Made by a program: the position numbers and the translations under genes
Source of the DNA: Fibrobacter sp.
GTDB taxonomy: Bacteria; Fibrobacterota; Fibrobacteria; Fibrobacterales; Fibrobacteraceae
Reading direction: 5' to 3'
Assembly (NCBI GenBank): GCA_024398935.1
Contig: JAKSIH010000008.1
Span: forward strand, 1-64,000
Length of the DNA: 64,000 bases
Shown: one piece after another, positions 42,875-52,954 of the stretch
How positions within the stretch are numbered: the stretch's first letter is position 1
Layout of the letters: each line of letters opens with the position of its first letter
Notes under the pieces: model-generated
What the model was told of the DNA's origin: nothing
Seen by the model: only the letters and a program-made list of their open reading frames with translations
Database searches by the model: none

Positions 42875-43801
42875 ATGTCTCTCTACAACAGCATTCTCGA
42901 AACCATTGGTAATACACCCCTTGTACGCATCAATAAGCTAAACAAGGGTGACGCAGAAGTTTATGTAAAGCTTGAAATGTTCAATCCTCTGGGTAGCGCC
43001 AAGGACCGTGTGGCTCTCGAGATGATTGAAACTGCCGAGAAGGAAGGCAAGCTGAAGCCCGGCGCTTTGATTATCGAACCCACCAGCGGAAACACCGGCG
43101 TGGGCTTGGCTTATGTCGGTGCAGTGAAGGGCTACAAGGTGGTGCTGACCATGCCGGATTCCATGAGTATGGAACGCCGCATGCTTTTGAAGTCCCTGGG
43201 TGCAGAAGTTGTATTGACCGAAGGAGCCAAGGGCATGGCGGGCTGCATCGAGAAGGCAAATGAGATTGCCGCAGCAAATCCGGGAAGCTTCATCCCGCAG
43301 CAGTTCGAAAATCCTGCAAATCCGGCTGCTCACTACAAGACCACGGGCCCCGAGATCTGGCGTGATACCGAGGGCAAGGTGGATGTGTTTATTGCGACCG
43401 CAGGCACCGGCGGAACCGTCAGCGGCACTGCAAAATACCTGAAGGAAAAGAATCCTAATTTGTATGTAATCGCCATCGAACCGGACGATTCTCCTATGAT
43501 TAGCAAGGGCGTTTCCGGCCCCCACAAGATTCAGGGCATCGGCGCAAACTTTATCCCCAAGATTTATGACCCCAAGGTAGTTGACGAAGTGTACCTGACC
43601 AGCACCGAAAAGGCGGGAACTGCAGCCCGTGCCGCCGCGGCCGAAGAAGGAATTTTCGTGGGCATTTCCTCTGGTGCTGCATTGGAATGCGCACTTACCG
43701 TGGCTAAGCGTCCTGAATTCAAGGGCAAGCGCATCGTGGCGTTACTTCCCGATACCGGCGAACGCTACCTCAGCACCTGGCTGTGGAACAATGAAAAGTG
43801 A
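42875..43801 (+). CDS. cysK: Cysteine synthase A (O-acetylserine sulfhydrylase)
   Basis: PLP enzyme that forms cysteine from O-acetylserine and sulfide. 308 residues. PLP lysine in LGSAKDRVALEMIE (about residue 43), TSGNTGVGLAYVGA substrate loop, TAGTGGTVSG phosphate loop and GISSGAALECAL. AAAGGA lies upstream of the ATG. It is divergent from the RepA-like gene. A long repeat array begins at its stop codon. Confidence 0.95.
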   Translation: MSLYNSILETIGNTPLVRINKLNKGDAEVYVKLEMFNPLGSAKDRVALEMIETAEKEGKLKPGALIIEPTSGNTGVGLAYVGAVKGYKVVLTMPDSMSMERRMLLKSLGAEVVLTEGAKGMAGCIEKANEIAAANPGSFIPQQFENPANPAAHYKTTGPEIWRDTEGKVDVFIATAGTGGTVSGTAKYLKEKNPNLYVIAIEPDDSPMISKGVSGPHKIQGIGANFIPKIYDPKVVDEVYLTSTEKAGTAARAAAAEEGIFVGISSGAALECALTVAKRPEFKGKRIVALLPDTGERYLSTWLWNNEK

Positions 43802-44460
43802 TTAGTGGTTAGTGGCTAGTGGTTAGTGGTCAGAGTTTTCGGGAATATTCCGCAGGGAAATTTAAAGACGAAACTCACCTGAAATTGCAGGCTCCTGCAT
43901 CCTGCAGCCCTAGCCTCTAGATTCTTGCCCCTAGACCCTAAAAACGCCCTAGCCTCTAATGAACCTCTAGGAGCGAAGCTCCGACCTCATGCCTCAAGCG
44001 AAGCGTACCTCAAACTCCTAGCTCCTAGATTCCGGTCCTAGTCCCTAAACTAGTGATTAGTGGCTAGTGGTTAGTGTTTTCAGGAATATTCTTTCGGGCT
44101 ATTTAAAGACGAAACCACCTGAAATTGCAAGCACTTGCATCCTTCTGCCCTAGCCTCTAGATCCTAGACCCTAGCCTCTAAACTAGTGATTAGTGGCTAG
44201 TGGTTAGTGTTTTCAGGAATATTCTTTCGGGCTATTTAAAGATGTAACCACCTGAAATTGCAGGCTCCTGCATCCTGCAGCCCTAGCCTCTAGATCCTAG
44301 TCTCTAGACCCTAAAAACGCCCTAGCCCCTAAACTAGTGATTAGTGGTTAGTGTTTTCAGGAATATTCTTTCGGGCTATTTAAAGACGAAACCACCTCGA
44401 AATTGCAGGCTCTTGCATCCTTCTGCCCTAGCCTCTAGATTCTAGCCCCTAGCCCCTAAA
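43801..44460 (+). repeat. Four-unit repeat array with heptanucleotide arms and a conserved core
   Basis: Units at about 43801-44050, 44051-44184, 44185-44335 and 44336-44460. Each has a left arm of TAGTGGY heptamers (ATTAGTG, GTTAGTG, GCTAGTG), a conserved core of about 75 bases starting TTTTCAGGAATATTC and holding TTTAAAGACGAAACCACCTG, and a right arm of CCTCTAG-type heptamers. Left and right arms can pair with one mismatch per heptamer. A small core stem varies in step: GCAGG-CT-CCTGC, GCAAG-CA-CTTGC, GCAGG-CT-CTTGC. Unit 1 carries about 85 extra bases with a GGAGC-GAA-GCTCC hairpin. No gene is seen in this 750-base stretch. Confidence 0.85.
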
Positions 44461-44481
44461 CCAGAAATATTGGTTAAGAGA

Positions 44482-44511
44482 TTGCTTTAGTGGAATTCAT
44501 TTTTCTATAAT
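44482..44511 (+). promoter_or_regulatory. Promoter of glnS
   Basis: TTGCTT at 44482-44487, 18-base spacer, consensus TATAAT at 44506-44511, 43 bases upstream of the glnS ATG. AAAGG before the start codon lies in a small AACC-TAAA-AGGTT dyad. Confidence 0.5.
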
Positions 44512-44553
44512 TCCTAGCGTAAATATTATGGCAAAAACCTAAAAGGTTAAACT

Positions 44554-46221
44554 ATGGACATTCCTGAATCTTCGAATTTTATTCAAGACATTATCGTCAA
44601 CGACTTGCAGACCGGCAAGCGCAACAAGGTGCTGACCCGTTTCCCTCCGGAACCGAACGGCTACATCCACATCGGCCATGCCAAGTCCATTTGCCTGAAC
44701 TTCGGTACCGCCCAGAAGTTTGGCGGTTTCACCAACCTCCGCTTCGACGACACCAACCCCACCAAGGAAGACGTGGAGTACGTGGATTCCATCCGCGAAG
44801 ACGTGAAGTGGCTGGGCTTCCAGTGGAAGGAAGAATTCTTTGCTTCTGACTACTACGATCAGATTTATGCCTTCGCAGAAAAGATGATCGAAATGGGCAA
44901 GGCCTACGTTGAAGACCTGACCCGTGACGAAATGCAGGAATACCGTGGTAACGACGCCGGCAAGCCTTCCAAGCCGTCTCCGTACCGCGACCGTAGCGTT
45001 GAAGAAAATATGAAGCTGTTCCGCGAAATGCGTGACGGCAAGTATGCCGATGGCGAAAAGTGCCTCCGCGCAAAGGTGGATCTTTCTAGCCCCAACATGA
45101 ACATGCGCGACCCGGTGATCTACCGTACCAAGCACTGCACTCATCACCGCACTGGCGACAAGTGGTGCATCTACCCCATGTACGACTTCGCTCACCCCAT
45201 CAGTGACTGGATCGAAGGCATTACCCACTCCATCTGTACTTTGGAATTTGAAGCCCATCGCCCGCTGTACGATTGGTTCCTCATTGAACTGGGCCTGGAA
45301 AACCGCCCCCAGCAGATTGAATTCTCCCGCCTGAACCTGACCTACACCATGATGAGTAAGCGTAAGCTTCTTGAACTGGTGGAAACCAAGGCTGTTCTTG
45401 GCTGGAACGACCCCCGTATGCCCACGGTCTGCGGCTTCCGTCGTCGTGGCTTTACCCCCAGCTCCATCCGCGAATTCTGCAGCCGCATTGGCGTGTCCAA
45501 GGCTGAATCCATGGTGGACGTGAACCTGCTTTACTTCTGCATCCGCGAAGAACTGAACCAGAGCGCCAAGCGTGCCATGGCAGTCATCGACCCGGTGAAG
45601 GTTGTTATCGACAACTGGGAAGACGGCAAGGTGGAAATGGTGGAAGTGGAAAACAACCCCAACGATCCTAACGCTGGCACCCGCATGGTACCGTTCTCCA
45701 AGGAACTGTACATCGAAGCCGAAGACTTCATGGAAGAACCTCCCAAGAAGTACTTCCGCCTGAAGCCGGAAGGCGAAGTCCGTCTGAAGGGCGCCTACTT
45801 CGTTACCTGCAAGAGCGTCGAAAAGGATGCCGACGGCAAGGTGACCGTTATCCACTGCGAATACGACCCGCTGTCCAAGGGTGGCGAATCTCCCGATGGC
45901 CGCAAGGTAAAGGGCACCATTCACTGGGTGAGCGCCGCTCACGCTGTGGACGCCGAAGTTCGCCTCATCGATAATTTGTTCACACTGGAAGACCCGTCCG
46001 ATGTTCCCGATGGCGAAGATTGGCACAGCTACCTGAATCCTGAATCCATGGTCGTGAAGCAGGCCAAGCTGGAACCCAGCCTGGCTGACGCCAAGATGGA
46101 AGACCGCTTCCAATTCCTGCGTCTCGGCTACTTCTGCCTGGATTCCGACGATTCCAAGCCGGGCCACCTGGTGTTCAACCGCACCGTGGGTCTGAAGGAT
46201 TCCTTCAATCCTTCCAAATAA
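44554..46221 (+). CDS. glnS: Glutaminyl-tRNA synthetase
   Basis: Class I aminoacyl-tRNA synthetase, 555 residues, charges tRNA-Gln directly. The HIGH motif occurs in [16 protein letters not shown], the KMSKS loop is [12 protein letters not shown], and [13 protein letters not shown] and [14 protein letters not shown] are typical of GlnRS rather than GluRS. The C-terminal anticodon-binding beta barrels are present ([20 protein letters not shown]). Codon use is strongly biased to preferred codons, as expected for a highly expressed gene, and this yields a long spurious frame on the other strand. A terminator follows at 46315. Confidence 0.97.
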   Translation: MDIPESSNFIQDIIVNDLQTGKRNKVLTRFPPEPNGYIHIGHAKSICLNFGTAQKFGGFTNLRFDDTNPTKEDVEYVDSIREDVKWLGFQWKEEFFASDYYDQIYAFAEKMIEMGKAYVEDLTRDEMQEYRGNDAGKPSKPSPYRDRSVEENMKLFREMRDGKYADGEKCLRAKVDLSSPNMNMRDPVIYRTKHCTHHRTGDKWCIYPMYDFAHPISDWIEGITHSICTLEFEAHRPLYDWFLIELGLENRPQQIEFSRLNLTYTMMSKRKLLELVETKAVLGWNDPRMPTVCGFRRRGFTPSSIREFCSRIGVSKAESMVDVNLLYFCIREELNQSAKRAMAVIDPVKVVIDNWEDGKVEMVEVENNPNDPNAGTRMVPFSKELYIEAEDFMEEPPKKYFRLKPEGEVRLKGAYFVTCKSVEKDADGKVTVIHCEYDPLSKGGESPDGRKVKGTIHWVSAAHAVDAEVRLIDNLFTLEDPSDVPDGEDWHSYLNPESMVVKQAKLEPSLADAKMEDRFQFLRLGYFCLDSDDSKPGHLVFNRTVGLKDSFNPSK

Positions 46222-46314
46222 GGGTAGCACGAATCGTTCACCTCTAAAGGACGTGCGGTCATTCGTGCTACACGCAGAATGACAGCGCGTACTTGAAGGT
46301 ATTTGCTAGATATA

Positions 46315-46347
46315 AAAAGGCCTCGTCATTTGACGAGACCTTTTTTT
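46315..46347. terminator. Bidirectional terminator
   Basis: AAAAGG-C-CTCGTC, loop ATTT, GACGAG-A-CCTTTTTTT. It lies between convergent glnS and cotH. An upstream GTCATTC / GAATGAC inverted pair (about 46258-46282) is a loose REP-like dyad. Confidence 0.75.
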
Positions 46348-46360
46348 ATGGAGTGAAAGT

Positions 46361-48196
46361 TTATCGATTAAGCATCTTCCCGTTGAGAGTTGCAATCCAA
46401 TGGGTGCTCATTGCCTTTTCTGGAATCTTCATGGAGGTCGTTCCCATTTTGATCTTGGCTCTAAACAGCACGACTCCCTTCAAGTCGACAATAGCGAAAG
46501 TTCCGCCTATGTCAGTTTGTATCTCCAGGTTGTTACCATTTACTGTAAAGTAATTGGTGGGGGAGAGCCTTGTGTAGTCCACGACTCGCATCGTAGGGGG
46601 GACAATAGAATCTTTCTTTTCCTCAATGGTGGGAATATGAATTACAGGCTCTGTCACGATAGGATTGGCCGGCTCCGTAAAGCCCAGCTGTTGATCCATC
46701 CATGCCATGCGTTCCTTCATTTTCGTGCGAAGGTGTTCCACTTCGCCGTCCCATGTCGTTGCATTGTAACCGCCCATGGCCATGCCCATGCCTCCGCCAC
46801 CGGACTGGTTGCAGAACTTCATTGGCTGCGGATCAACGTCATTCTGGCCACTTGCTTTACCCAGATTGGGCCAACGCTTGAAGTTTCTATCGGCAGCGTT
46901 CTTCAAGTATACCTTCATGGAATCCAAGTAGGCGTCCATAGTCTTGGAGTGCCATACTCCACTGCGTAATTCTGCCCAGCGTTTTTTCAACTCGCTTTGG
47001 TATGACGGATCTTTCCACATGCTGGTAAGCCAGCGGGGTGCTTTCAGAGAACTACCTCCGAAGCCGCCAAATCCGCCCCACATACCACCGCCGCCATTTC
47101 CGTCGGCAATCAGCTTGCTGCTGTTTTCGATTTGCCAGCCGGTGGTTCCCGAGCTTCCAAAGCCTCCGCCCATGCCGCCAAATCCGCCAAAGCCTCCGCC
47201 CCAGCCCCCATTGTTGTTTTGACCTTCGGGTTGAGTACCGTTACTCATGGCTAGATTAAAGTCCCAGGGAGGTCCTAGAGTTACCTTACCGCCCTTGCTA
47301 TCCTTGGGCTTATGCAAAAAGAAACTGCACCAGTAGGAATCCGCATTGTTGGTGATTTCTTCATGGAGCACGTAATCCACGGCGGAACCAACATCAACAT
47401 AATTCTCGTAGCCGTTGCCGTTTTTCCCGTTCTTGAACAATCCTTCAAGATCGTTCAAATATTTTTTCAGATATTCTTCTTGCGCACTTTGAATATTTTC
47501 TTTTTTGGGATAATGAAGAATGACATTTAAACCATCGGAAGTACTAAATCCCTCGTTGTTGACACTGCCACTGCCTGCGCCACCAGTATTTGTGCCGGTC
47601 TTGTCGAATGCCCAGATGTAGCCGCCGGTAACATCGTCGCCTTCAACATCTTCTTCCTTAAGCTTGGAAATGTCGACGCGGTACTTGCCTCGCTTGATTT
47701 TTTCAATCAATACATAGACGCCTCGGTAATCGCCATTGATGTATAAATCAAAGTGCATAGTGCGAGGACTATAGCGGCCAGCCTGTCTAAATAGCCAATG
47801 GGCCAGGGAATTTCTCAGCATGGACTTGTCCACATAGGGACCATGAAATACCCAGTCATCAGAAGGAGGAAGGCCTAGCATTCCGACGTCGATGCCTTCG
47901 CCTATAGAGTCCCGAACCTCTACGCTGTAACCAGGCTTCGGGAAAAGTGCCGAAGACTGTCCTCTTACCTTGATGCCGATATCGTAAAGTTTGCCCTTGG
48001 CGCTGTCTGCAACAGAATTCGTTGCATTGTCCAGTACCCTCATAGTTGCCGGTATCTTTTCGCTGACATTCTTGTCCAAACATTTCTGTTTCGTATCCAC
48101 AAAAATGATGGGCAAGTCGTAAGTTTGAGCCAAAGAACTTGTGGCAACAAGCGCCACAAGGCCACCCATAAACAGAATCTTGGTTCTCCAACCCAT
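46361..48196 (-). CDS. Secreted CotH-kinase-family protein with glycine-rich insert
   Basis: 611 residues with signal peptide LFMGGLVALVATSSLAQ. The CotH fold is shown by GIKVRGQSSALFPKPGYSVE, SMLRNSLAHWLFRQAG, YINGDYRGVYVLIEKIKRG and LGPPWDFNLAMSNG. Between the last motif and a helical part lies a glycine-rich insert of about 75 residues (GGGFGGFGGMGGGFG, MWGGFGGFGG). The C-terminal 70 residues (NYFTVNGNNLEIQTDIGG, FAIVDLKGVVLFRAKI) resemble a C-terminal beta domain like that ending the GH43 protein. CotH proteins can be atypical protein kinases; an extracellular or surface structural role is inferred here. Confidence 0.85.
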   Translation of the reverse strand: MGWRTKILFMGGLVALVATSSLAQTYDLPIIFVDTKQKCLDKNVSEKIPATMRVLDNATNSVADSAKGKLYDIGIKVRGQSSALFPKPGYSVEVRDSIGEGIDVGMLGLPPSDDWVFHGPYVDKSMLRNSLAHWLFRQAGRYSPRTMHFDLYINGDYRGVYVLIEKIKRGKYRVDISKLKEEDVEGDDVTGGYIWAFDKTGTNTGGAGSGSVNNEGFSTSDGLNVILHYPKKENIQSAQEEYLKKYLNDLEGLFKNGKNGNGYENYVDVGSAVDYVLHEEITNNADSYWCSFFLHKPKDSKGGKVTLGPPWDFNLAMSNGTQPEGQNNNGGWGGGFGGFGGMGGGFGSSGTTGWQIENSSKLIADGNGGGGMWGGFGGFGGSSLKAPRWLTSMWKDPSYQSELKKRWAELRSGVWHSKTMDAYLDSMKVYLKNAADRNFKRWPNLGKASGQNDVDPQPMKFCNQSGGGGMGMAMGGYNATTWDGEVEHLRTKMKERMAWMDQQLGFTEPANPIVTEPVIHIPTIEEKKDSIVPPTMRVVDYTRLSPTNYFTVNGNNLEIQTDIGGTFAIVDLKGVVLFRAKIKMGTTSMKIPEKAMSTHWIATLNGKMLNR

Positions 48197-48369
48197 GATT
48201 CCCTCCTATTTAACACATCCTGAAGATAATTTATAAGGTGGAATTCGAAAGGGTGTGTTAAAATGCATTTACGTGTTGTTGCATTTTACAACAATATGCC
48301 CCTTTTCGCAACCAAATTCTATGGTCGTTAAACTAAATGATTAGTAGATTAGCTAAAATAGGAGGGCTT

Positions 48370-49545
48370 ATGATGAAATTGGCTCAAAAGGGTTGTTCTT
48401 CTAGATGGACTTGGCTGTTAGTTGCCATTTTCCTTCTTTTACCTGTCTCTGCCAGGGCTGCAGAAAATTTTAGCTCCAGCGAATTGGATACCCTTGTTTC
48501 TACAATTGCGTTGTATCCGGATCCCTTGCTGGTTCATGTCCTTGCGGCATCCACCTATGGGGAACAGATTCCCGGCGCAAATGAATGGGCTCAGGCTCAT
48601 AAGAACCTGAGTGGAGAAGATCTTGCCCGGGAGATGGAACGGGCAAATTTACCCTATGATCCCAGCGTGCAGGCCTTGATTCCTTTTCCGACGGTTCTTG
48701 CTACAATGGCCAAGTATAGAACCTGGTCCGATCAACTTGGTGATGCAGTTTCCGTCCAGAAAGACGATGTGATGGATGCTGTTCAACGCTTGCGTAACGC
48801 CGCCTACGATCATGGACAGTTGAGAACGGATGAACAGGTCCGAGTGGAAAAGGGTACTTCTATTGTGATAGAACCGGTTCGTACGGAATATGTTTATGTT
48901 CCTGTATACAATCCCCGCGTTGTTTTTTATGTCTTTGCTGATTATCCTGCAATCCGTTATCATCACTATGCCTGGCTTGGTTCCTGGTATGGCGAGTGGG
49001 GGTGGGGTTCCTGCTGGTTTGAATGGGATTCCCATTTTATGTATGTCCGAGATTATCGCTGGTATCACCGTCGTCCCATACCTCATCATCCTCGTCGTTA
49101 TAATCCGCCTCCGCGTCGTCTAGAACCTGTTCATAGCGCAAAACGGCCTTCTGCGGCTCCCGTTGCAGAATCCAAGTGGAATAGGATTACGCCTCCGGCC
49201 CGACGTGAGGGCGGTGTGTTTGGACGTGAAAACCACACAGAATCAACTCGTCCCGTCCAGGCTCCCGTTGGTCACAAGAGCGTTCCTGTCAAGGATTCCT
49301 TTGCTGCGTCTGCCGGGAATAGCTCAAAGAAATCTGCGGAAAACGAGGAAGATGTCTGGAATCAATCCAGTAGCCCGGTTCCTTCATCGGGTATTTCTCA
49401 ACCTTCTAAGCGTCGTAGCGGTTCTTCTGAATATCAGGAAGATAACGGCAATTCCGGCTTTGGAAATTACACGAGAAAGTCATCCCCTGGCGCACCTTCC
49501 AGTGGAGGCGGCGCAGGCGGTTTTAGCAAGAGCAAACGGCGTTAA
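48370..49545 (+). CDS. DUF3300 family secreted protein
   Basis: 391 residues from ATG at 48370, chosen for the GGAGGG just upstream. Signal peptide WLLVAIFLLLPVSARA. DUF3300 is recognised from LDTLVSTIALYPDPLLVHVLAAST, of which IALYPDPLL is the hallmark, plus IPGANEWAQ, ALIPFPTVLATM and VYVPVYNPRVVF. An aromatic stretch (WYGEWGWGSCWFEWD, YRWYHRR) is followed by a Pro/Ser-rich disordered tail ending in GGAGGFSKSKRR. Function unknown; probably periplasmic or outer-surface. A small UreE-like gene follows 20 bases downstream. Confidence 0.85.
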   Translation: MMKLAQKGCSSRWTWLLVAIFLLLPVSARAAENFSSSELDTLVSTIALYPDPLLVHVLAASTYGEQIPGANEWAQAHKNLSGEDLAREMERANLPYDPSVQALIPFPTVLATMAKYRTWSDQLGDAVSVQKDDVMDAVQRLRNAAYDHGQLRTDEQVRVEKGTSIVIEPVRTEYVYVPVYNPRVVFYVFADYPAIRYHHYAWLGSWYGEWGWGSCWFEWDSHFMYVRDYRWYHRRPIPHHPRRYNPPPRRLEPVHSAKRPSAAPVAESKWNRITPPARREGGVFGRENHTESTRPVQAPVGHKSVPVKDSFAASAGNSSKKSAENEEDVWNQSSSPVPSSGISQPSKRRSGSSEYQEDNGNSGFGNYTRKSSPGAPSSGGGAGGFSKSKRR

Positions 49546-49565
49546 AAAATCACTAAGGAATATTT

Positions 49566-49811
49566 ATGCTTTGTACCGAAATCCTGGGAACGACCCATCA
49601 CGGAACTTACAAGAAGGTTATTGACGTCCTTTTTGAAAATAAGGAACTGGGGGACAAGACCTTCATGAGAGTCGCTCGTGATGGAGTTGAACTGGATATT
49701 CGACTGGACTGTGATCTTCAGGATGGAGACATTCTTGCCGAAACGGACTTCTATGTCTATGCTGTGAAAGCGGTAGAAAAATTTCCTGAGAAAAAGAAAA
49801 CCTTTCTTTAA
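49566..49811 (+). CDS. Stand-alone UreE N-terminal-like domain
   Basis: 81 residues with AAGGAA before the ATG. The order of strands (TEILGTTHHGTYKKVIDVLF, RVARDGVELDIRLDCDLQDGDIL, FYVYAVKAVEKF) matches the peptide-binding N-terminal half of urease accessory protein UreE, where R-x(2)-DG-E-x-I-x-L-x(4)-LxDGDxL is characteristic. The metal-binding C-terminal half is missing. No urease genes lie in the window. It may be a relic or a domain reused for something else. It converges on the GltD-like gene. Confidence 0.55.
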   Translation: MLCTEILGTTHHGTYKKVIDVLFENKELGDKTFMRVARDGVELDIRLDCDLQDGDILAETDFYVYAVKAVEKFPEKKKTFL

Positions 49812-49846
49812 TGTTGTGCGGGACTGGGCCGCATCATAATCGGGCT

Positions 49847-51307
49847 TTAGCCCATGAGTGCCTTGTGAATTTCCACAGCGGCGTCGCGACCAGTCTTCAT
49901 TGCCATAACGACAGTGAGAGGACCGTGCTTGGCATCACCAGCGGTAAAGACGTTCTTGACGGTAGTCTCGAAGGAACCTTCGGCCTTTACGATGTAGGTG
50001 CCGTTCTTGTTGGTCTCCAGGCCGGCGGTGGTGTTCTTGATTTCGTCGGAGACGCGGCTGCCGATGGCGAGAACCACAGTGTCGCAGGCGATTTCTTCAG
50101 TTTCGCCTTCGATCTTTACCGGACGGGGACGGCCCTTTTCGTCGGGTTCGCCCAGCTTGAACTTGTCGAGAATGGCCTTTGCCACGCGACCGTTTTCGTC
50201 GGCGATGAATTCGGCAGGGTTACGCAGTTCCTTGATGAAAACGCCTTCGTTCAGGATTTCGCAAAGTTCAGCCTTGCAGGCGGGCATTTCGTTGACGGTG
50301 CGACGGTAGACGCAGTGGACAGTTTCTGCGCCCAGGCGGAATGCCATGCGGCATGCGTCCATGGCCACGTTGCCGCCACCGACAACCACCACGTTCTTGC
50401 CGGATTCGATTGCTTCGCCGCGGTTGCCCTTCTTCAGGTATTCTTCGGCGGTGTAGACGCACTTCAGGTCTTCGCCCTTGGTGCCGGTCTTCATGGCCTG
50501 GCCTGCACCGTTGCCCATAAACACGGCGTCATATCCCTGCTTGAACAGTTCTTCGATGGTTACATCCTTACCGACGGTAACGCCAGTCTTCACTTCGATG
50601 CCCATCTTGGGAAGGATACTGTATTCGTAGTCGACGATATCCTTGGGGAGACGGAACTGGGGGATGCCGTAGCGGAGTACGCCACCCAGCTGGTCGTATG
50701 CTTCGAAAATTGTAACATCGTGACCCAGGGTGCGGAGGTCTACAGCGGCTGCAAAACCGGAAGGACCGGAGCCGACCACTGCAATCTTCTTGCCGGTGGA
50801 GGCTGCGATTTCGGGAACGGGCTTGCCGCCCATGTGTTCTCGTTCGTAGTCGATGCAGAAACGTTCGGTTTCACCCATGTGGATGCCCTTGTTCATATCC
50901 TTCAGGGAACGGCCCATGGCGCAGCTGGACTGGCACTGCTTTTCGTGGGGGCAGACTCGGCTGCAGATAGCGGGCAAAAGGGATGTTCCGCGGATCATCT
51001 TCACGGCGGCTTCCACATTGCCACCGGCCAGCAGTTCCAGGTACTGGGGGATGGGCATGCCGATGGGGCAGGCTGCAGTACAGAACGGCTTCTTGCAGTT
51101 CATGCAGCGGGAGGCTTCCAGGCGGGCCTGAGCCATGGTCAGGGTGCTGGTGCTCTCGTCCATGGTGGTGCGGTACTCCCTGTGGGGGAGGGTTGCTCCG
51201 CGCTGGGGCGGGATGCTCATCTTGTCCTTCAGACCGACGGTCGGGAGGGCTGCGATGCGTTCCAGTTCGGCCTTTGCGGCCTGATCCAATGCTTCGATAT
51301 CCTGCAT
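49847..51307 (-). CDS. gltD: Glutamate synthase small-subunit-like NADPH oxidoreductase
   Basis: 486 residues. N-terminal iron-sulfur domain with cysteines in SRCMNCKKPFCTAACPIG and ICSRVCPHEKQCQSSCAMG; FAD-binding KIAVVGSGPSGFAAA (about residue 168); NADPH-binding VVVVGGGNVAMDACRMA (about residue 305); C-terminal VFTAGDAKHGPLTVV. This is the layout of GltD and of NfnL/SudB-type subunits. It would feed electrons from NADPH to a partner. The large subunit gltB is not adjacent, so an alternative partner is possible. Upstream DNA holds two conserved dyads. Confidence 0.85.
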   Translation of the reverse strand: MQDIEALDQAAKAELERIAALPTVGLKDKMSIPPQRGATLPHREYRTTMDESTSTLTMAQARLEASRCMNCKKPFCTAACPIGMPIPQYLELLAGGNVEAAVKMIRGTSLLPAICSRVCPHEKQCQSSCAMGRSLKDMNKGIHMGETERFCIDYEREHMGGKPVPEIAASTGKKIAVVGSGPSGFAAAVDLRTLGHDVTIFEAYDQLGGVLRYGIPQFRLPKDIVDYEYSILPKMGIEVKTGVTVGKDVTIEELFKQGYDAVFMGNGAGQAMKTGTKGEDLKCVYTAEEYLKKGNRGEAIESGKNVVVVGGGNVAMDACRMAFRLGAETVHCVYRRTVNEMPACKAELCEILNEGVFIKELRNPAEFIADENGRVAKAILDKFKLGEPDEKGRPRPVKIEGETEEIACDTVVLAIGSRVSDEIKNTTAGLETNKNGTYIVKAEGSFETTVKNVFTAGDAKHGPLTVVMAMKTGRDAAVEIHKALMG

Positions 51308-51460
51308 AAGATAATACCAATTAGCTGAGAAACATTCGTTTCGGGGTTTTACATTTTACGCGGCGCAATATAGAAATTTTCAGGGTGCGTAAAAATCCGC
51401 GAATAGAATTTATGCGCATTTTGGGCGTCTTGCATGTGATCCTATGTTTTATGTCGCGGT

Positions 51461-51500
51461 TTACATATAAATTTGAATAAAAAAGAATTTTTATAGGTAA
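51461..51500. promoter_or_regulatory. Dyad element, copy 1
   Basis: Arms TTACATATAAA (51461-51471) and TTTATAGGTAA (51490-51500) separated by exactly 18 bases. It recurs 168 bases away with the same spacing. Located between gltD and tgt, in a 385-base stretch without genes. Confidence 0.45.
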
Positions 51501-51551
51501 AATTATGAATAAATTAATTGGTGGTGGGCGAAAAAGCGATGCTTTGGGATG

Positions 51552-51584
51552 AAAAAAGCGGAAAAACATCCGTTTTTTCCGCTT
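51552..51584 (-). terminator. Terminator of the downstream-reading minus transcript
   Basis: Stem AAGCGGAAAAA / TTTTTCCGCTT; on the minus strand it runs into TTTTTTC. It lies 108 bases past the end of tgt. Confidence 0.75.
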
Positions 51585-51628
51585 GGAATACTTGTTTTAA
51601 GTCTGAATGTTTAGAACAACATAAAATT

Positions 51629-51668
51629 TTACATATAATTTTGAGGAAAACGCTGGCTTTATAGGTAA
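51629..51668. promoter_or_regulatory. Dyad element, copy 2
   Basis: Arms TTACATATAAT (51629-51639) and TTTATAGGTAA (51658-51668) separated by 18 bases, as in copy 1. A TTTGA follows the left arm in both copies; the rest of the spacer differs, so only arms and spacing are conserved. Confidence 0.45.
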
Positions 51669-51692
51669 TTTCGCAGGTGTCCGCTGAAATAG

Positions 51693-52952
<1,260 letters not shown>

Positions 52953-52954
52953 TT

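Noticed and set aside
43801..44460. CRISPR array
   Set aside because: Repeats are too long, uneven and largely contiguous; there are no unique spacers of even length and no cas genes.
44539..46230. A 563-codon open frame on the minus strand
   Set aside because: It lies wholly opposite glnS, whose motifs are unmistakable. Strong codon bias in a highly expressed gene removes stop codons on the other strand.
46258..46282. Another copy of the REP-like repeat of ribD
   Set aside because: The GTCATTC / GAATGAC arms are alike, but the CCCGCG core is missing.
49811..51328. A 505-codon plus-strand frame
   Set aside because: Antisense to the GltD-like gene, with low-complexity, His/Val-rich product and no family features.
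51321..51569. An 82-codon minus-strand frame upstream of gltD
   Set aside because: Low complexity, no ribosome-binding site, and it crosses the dyad element and AT-rich regulatory sequence.
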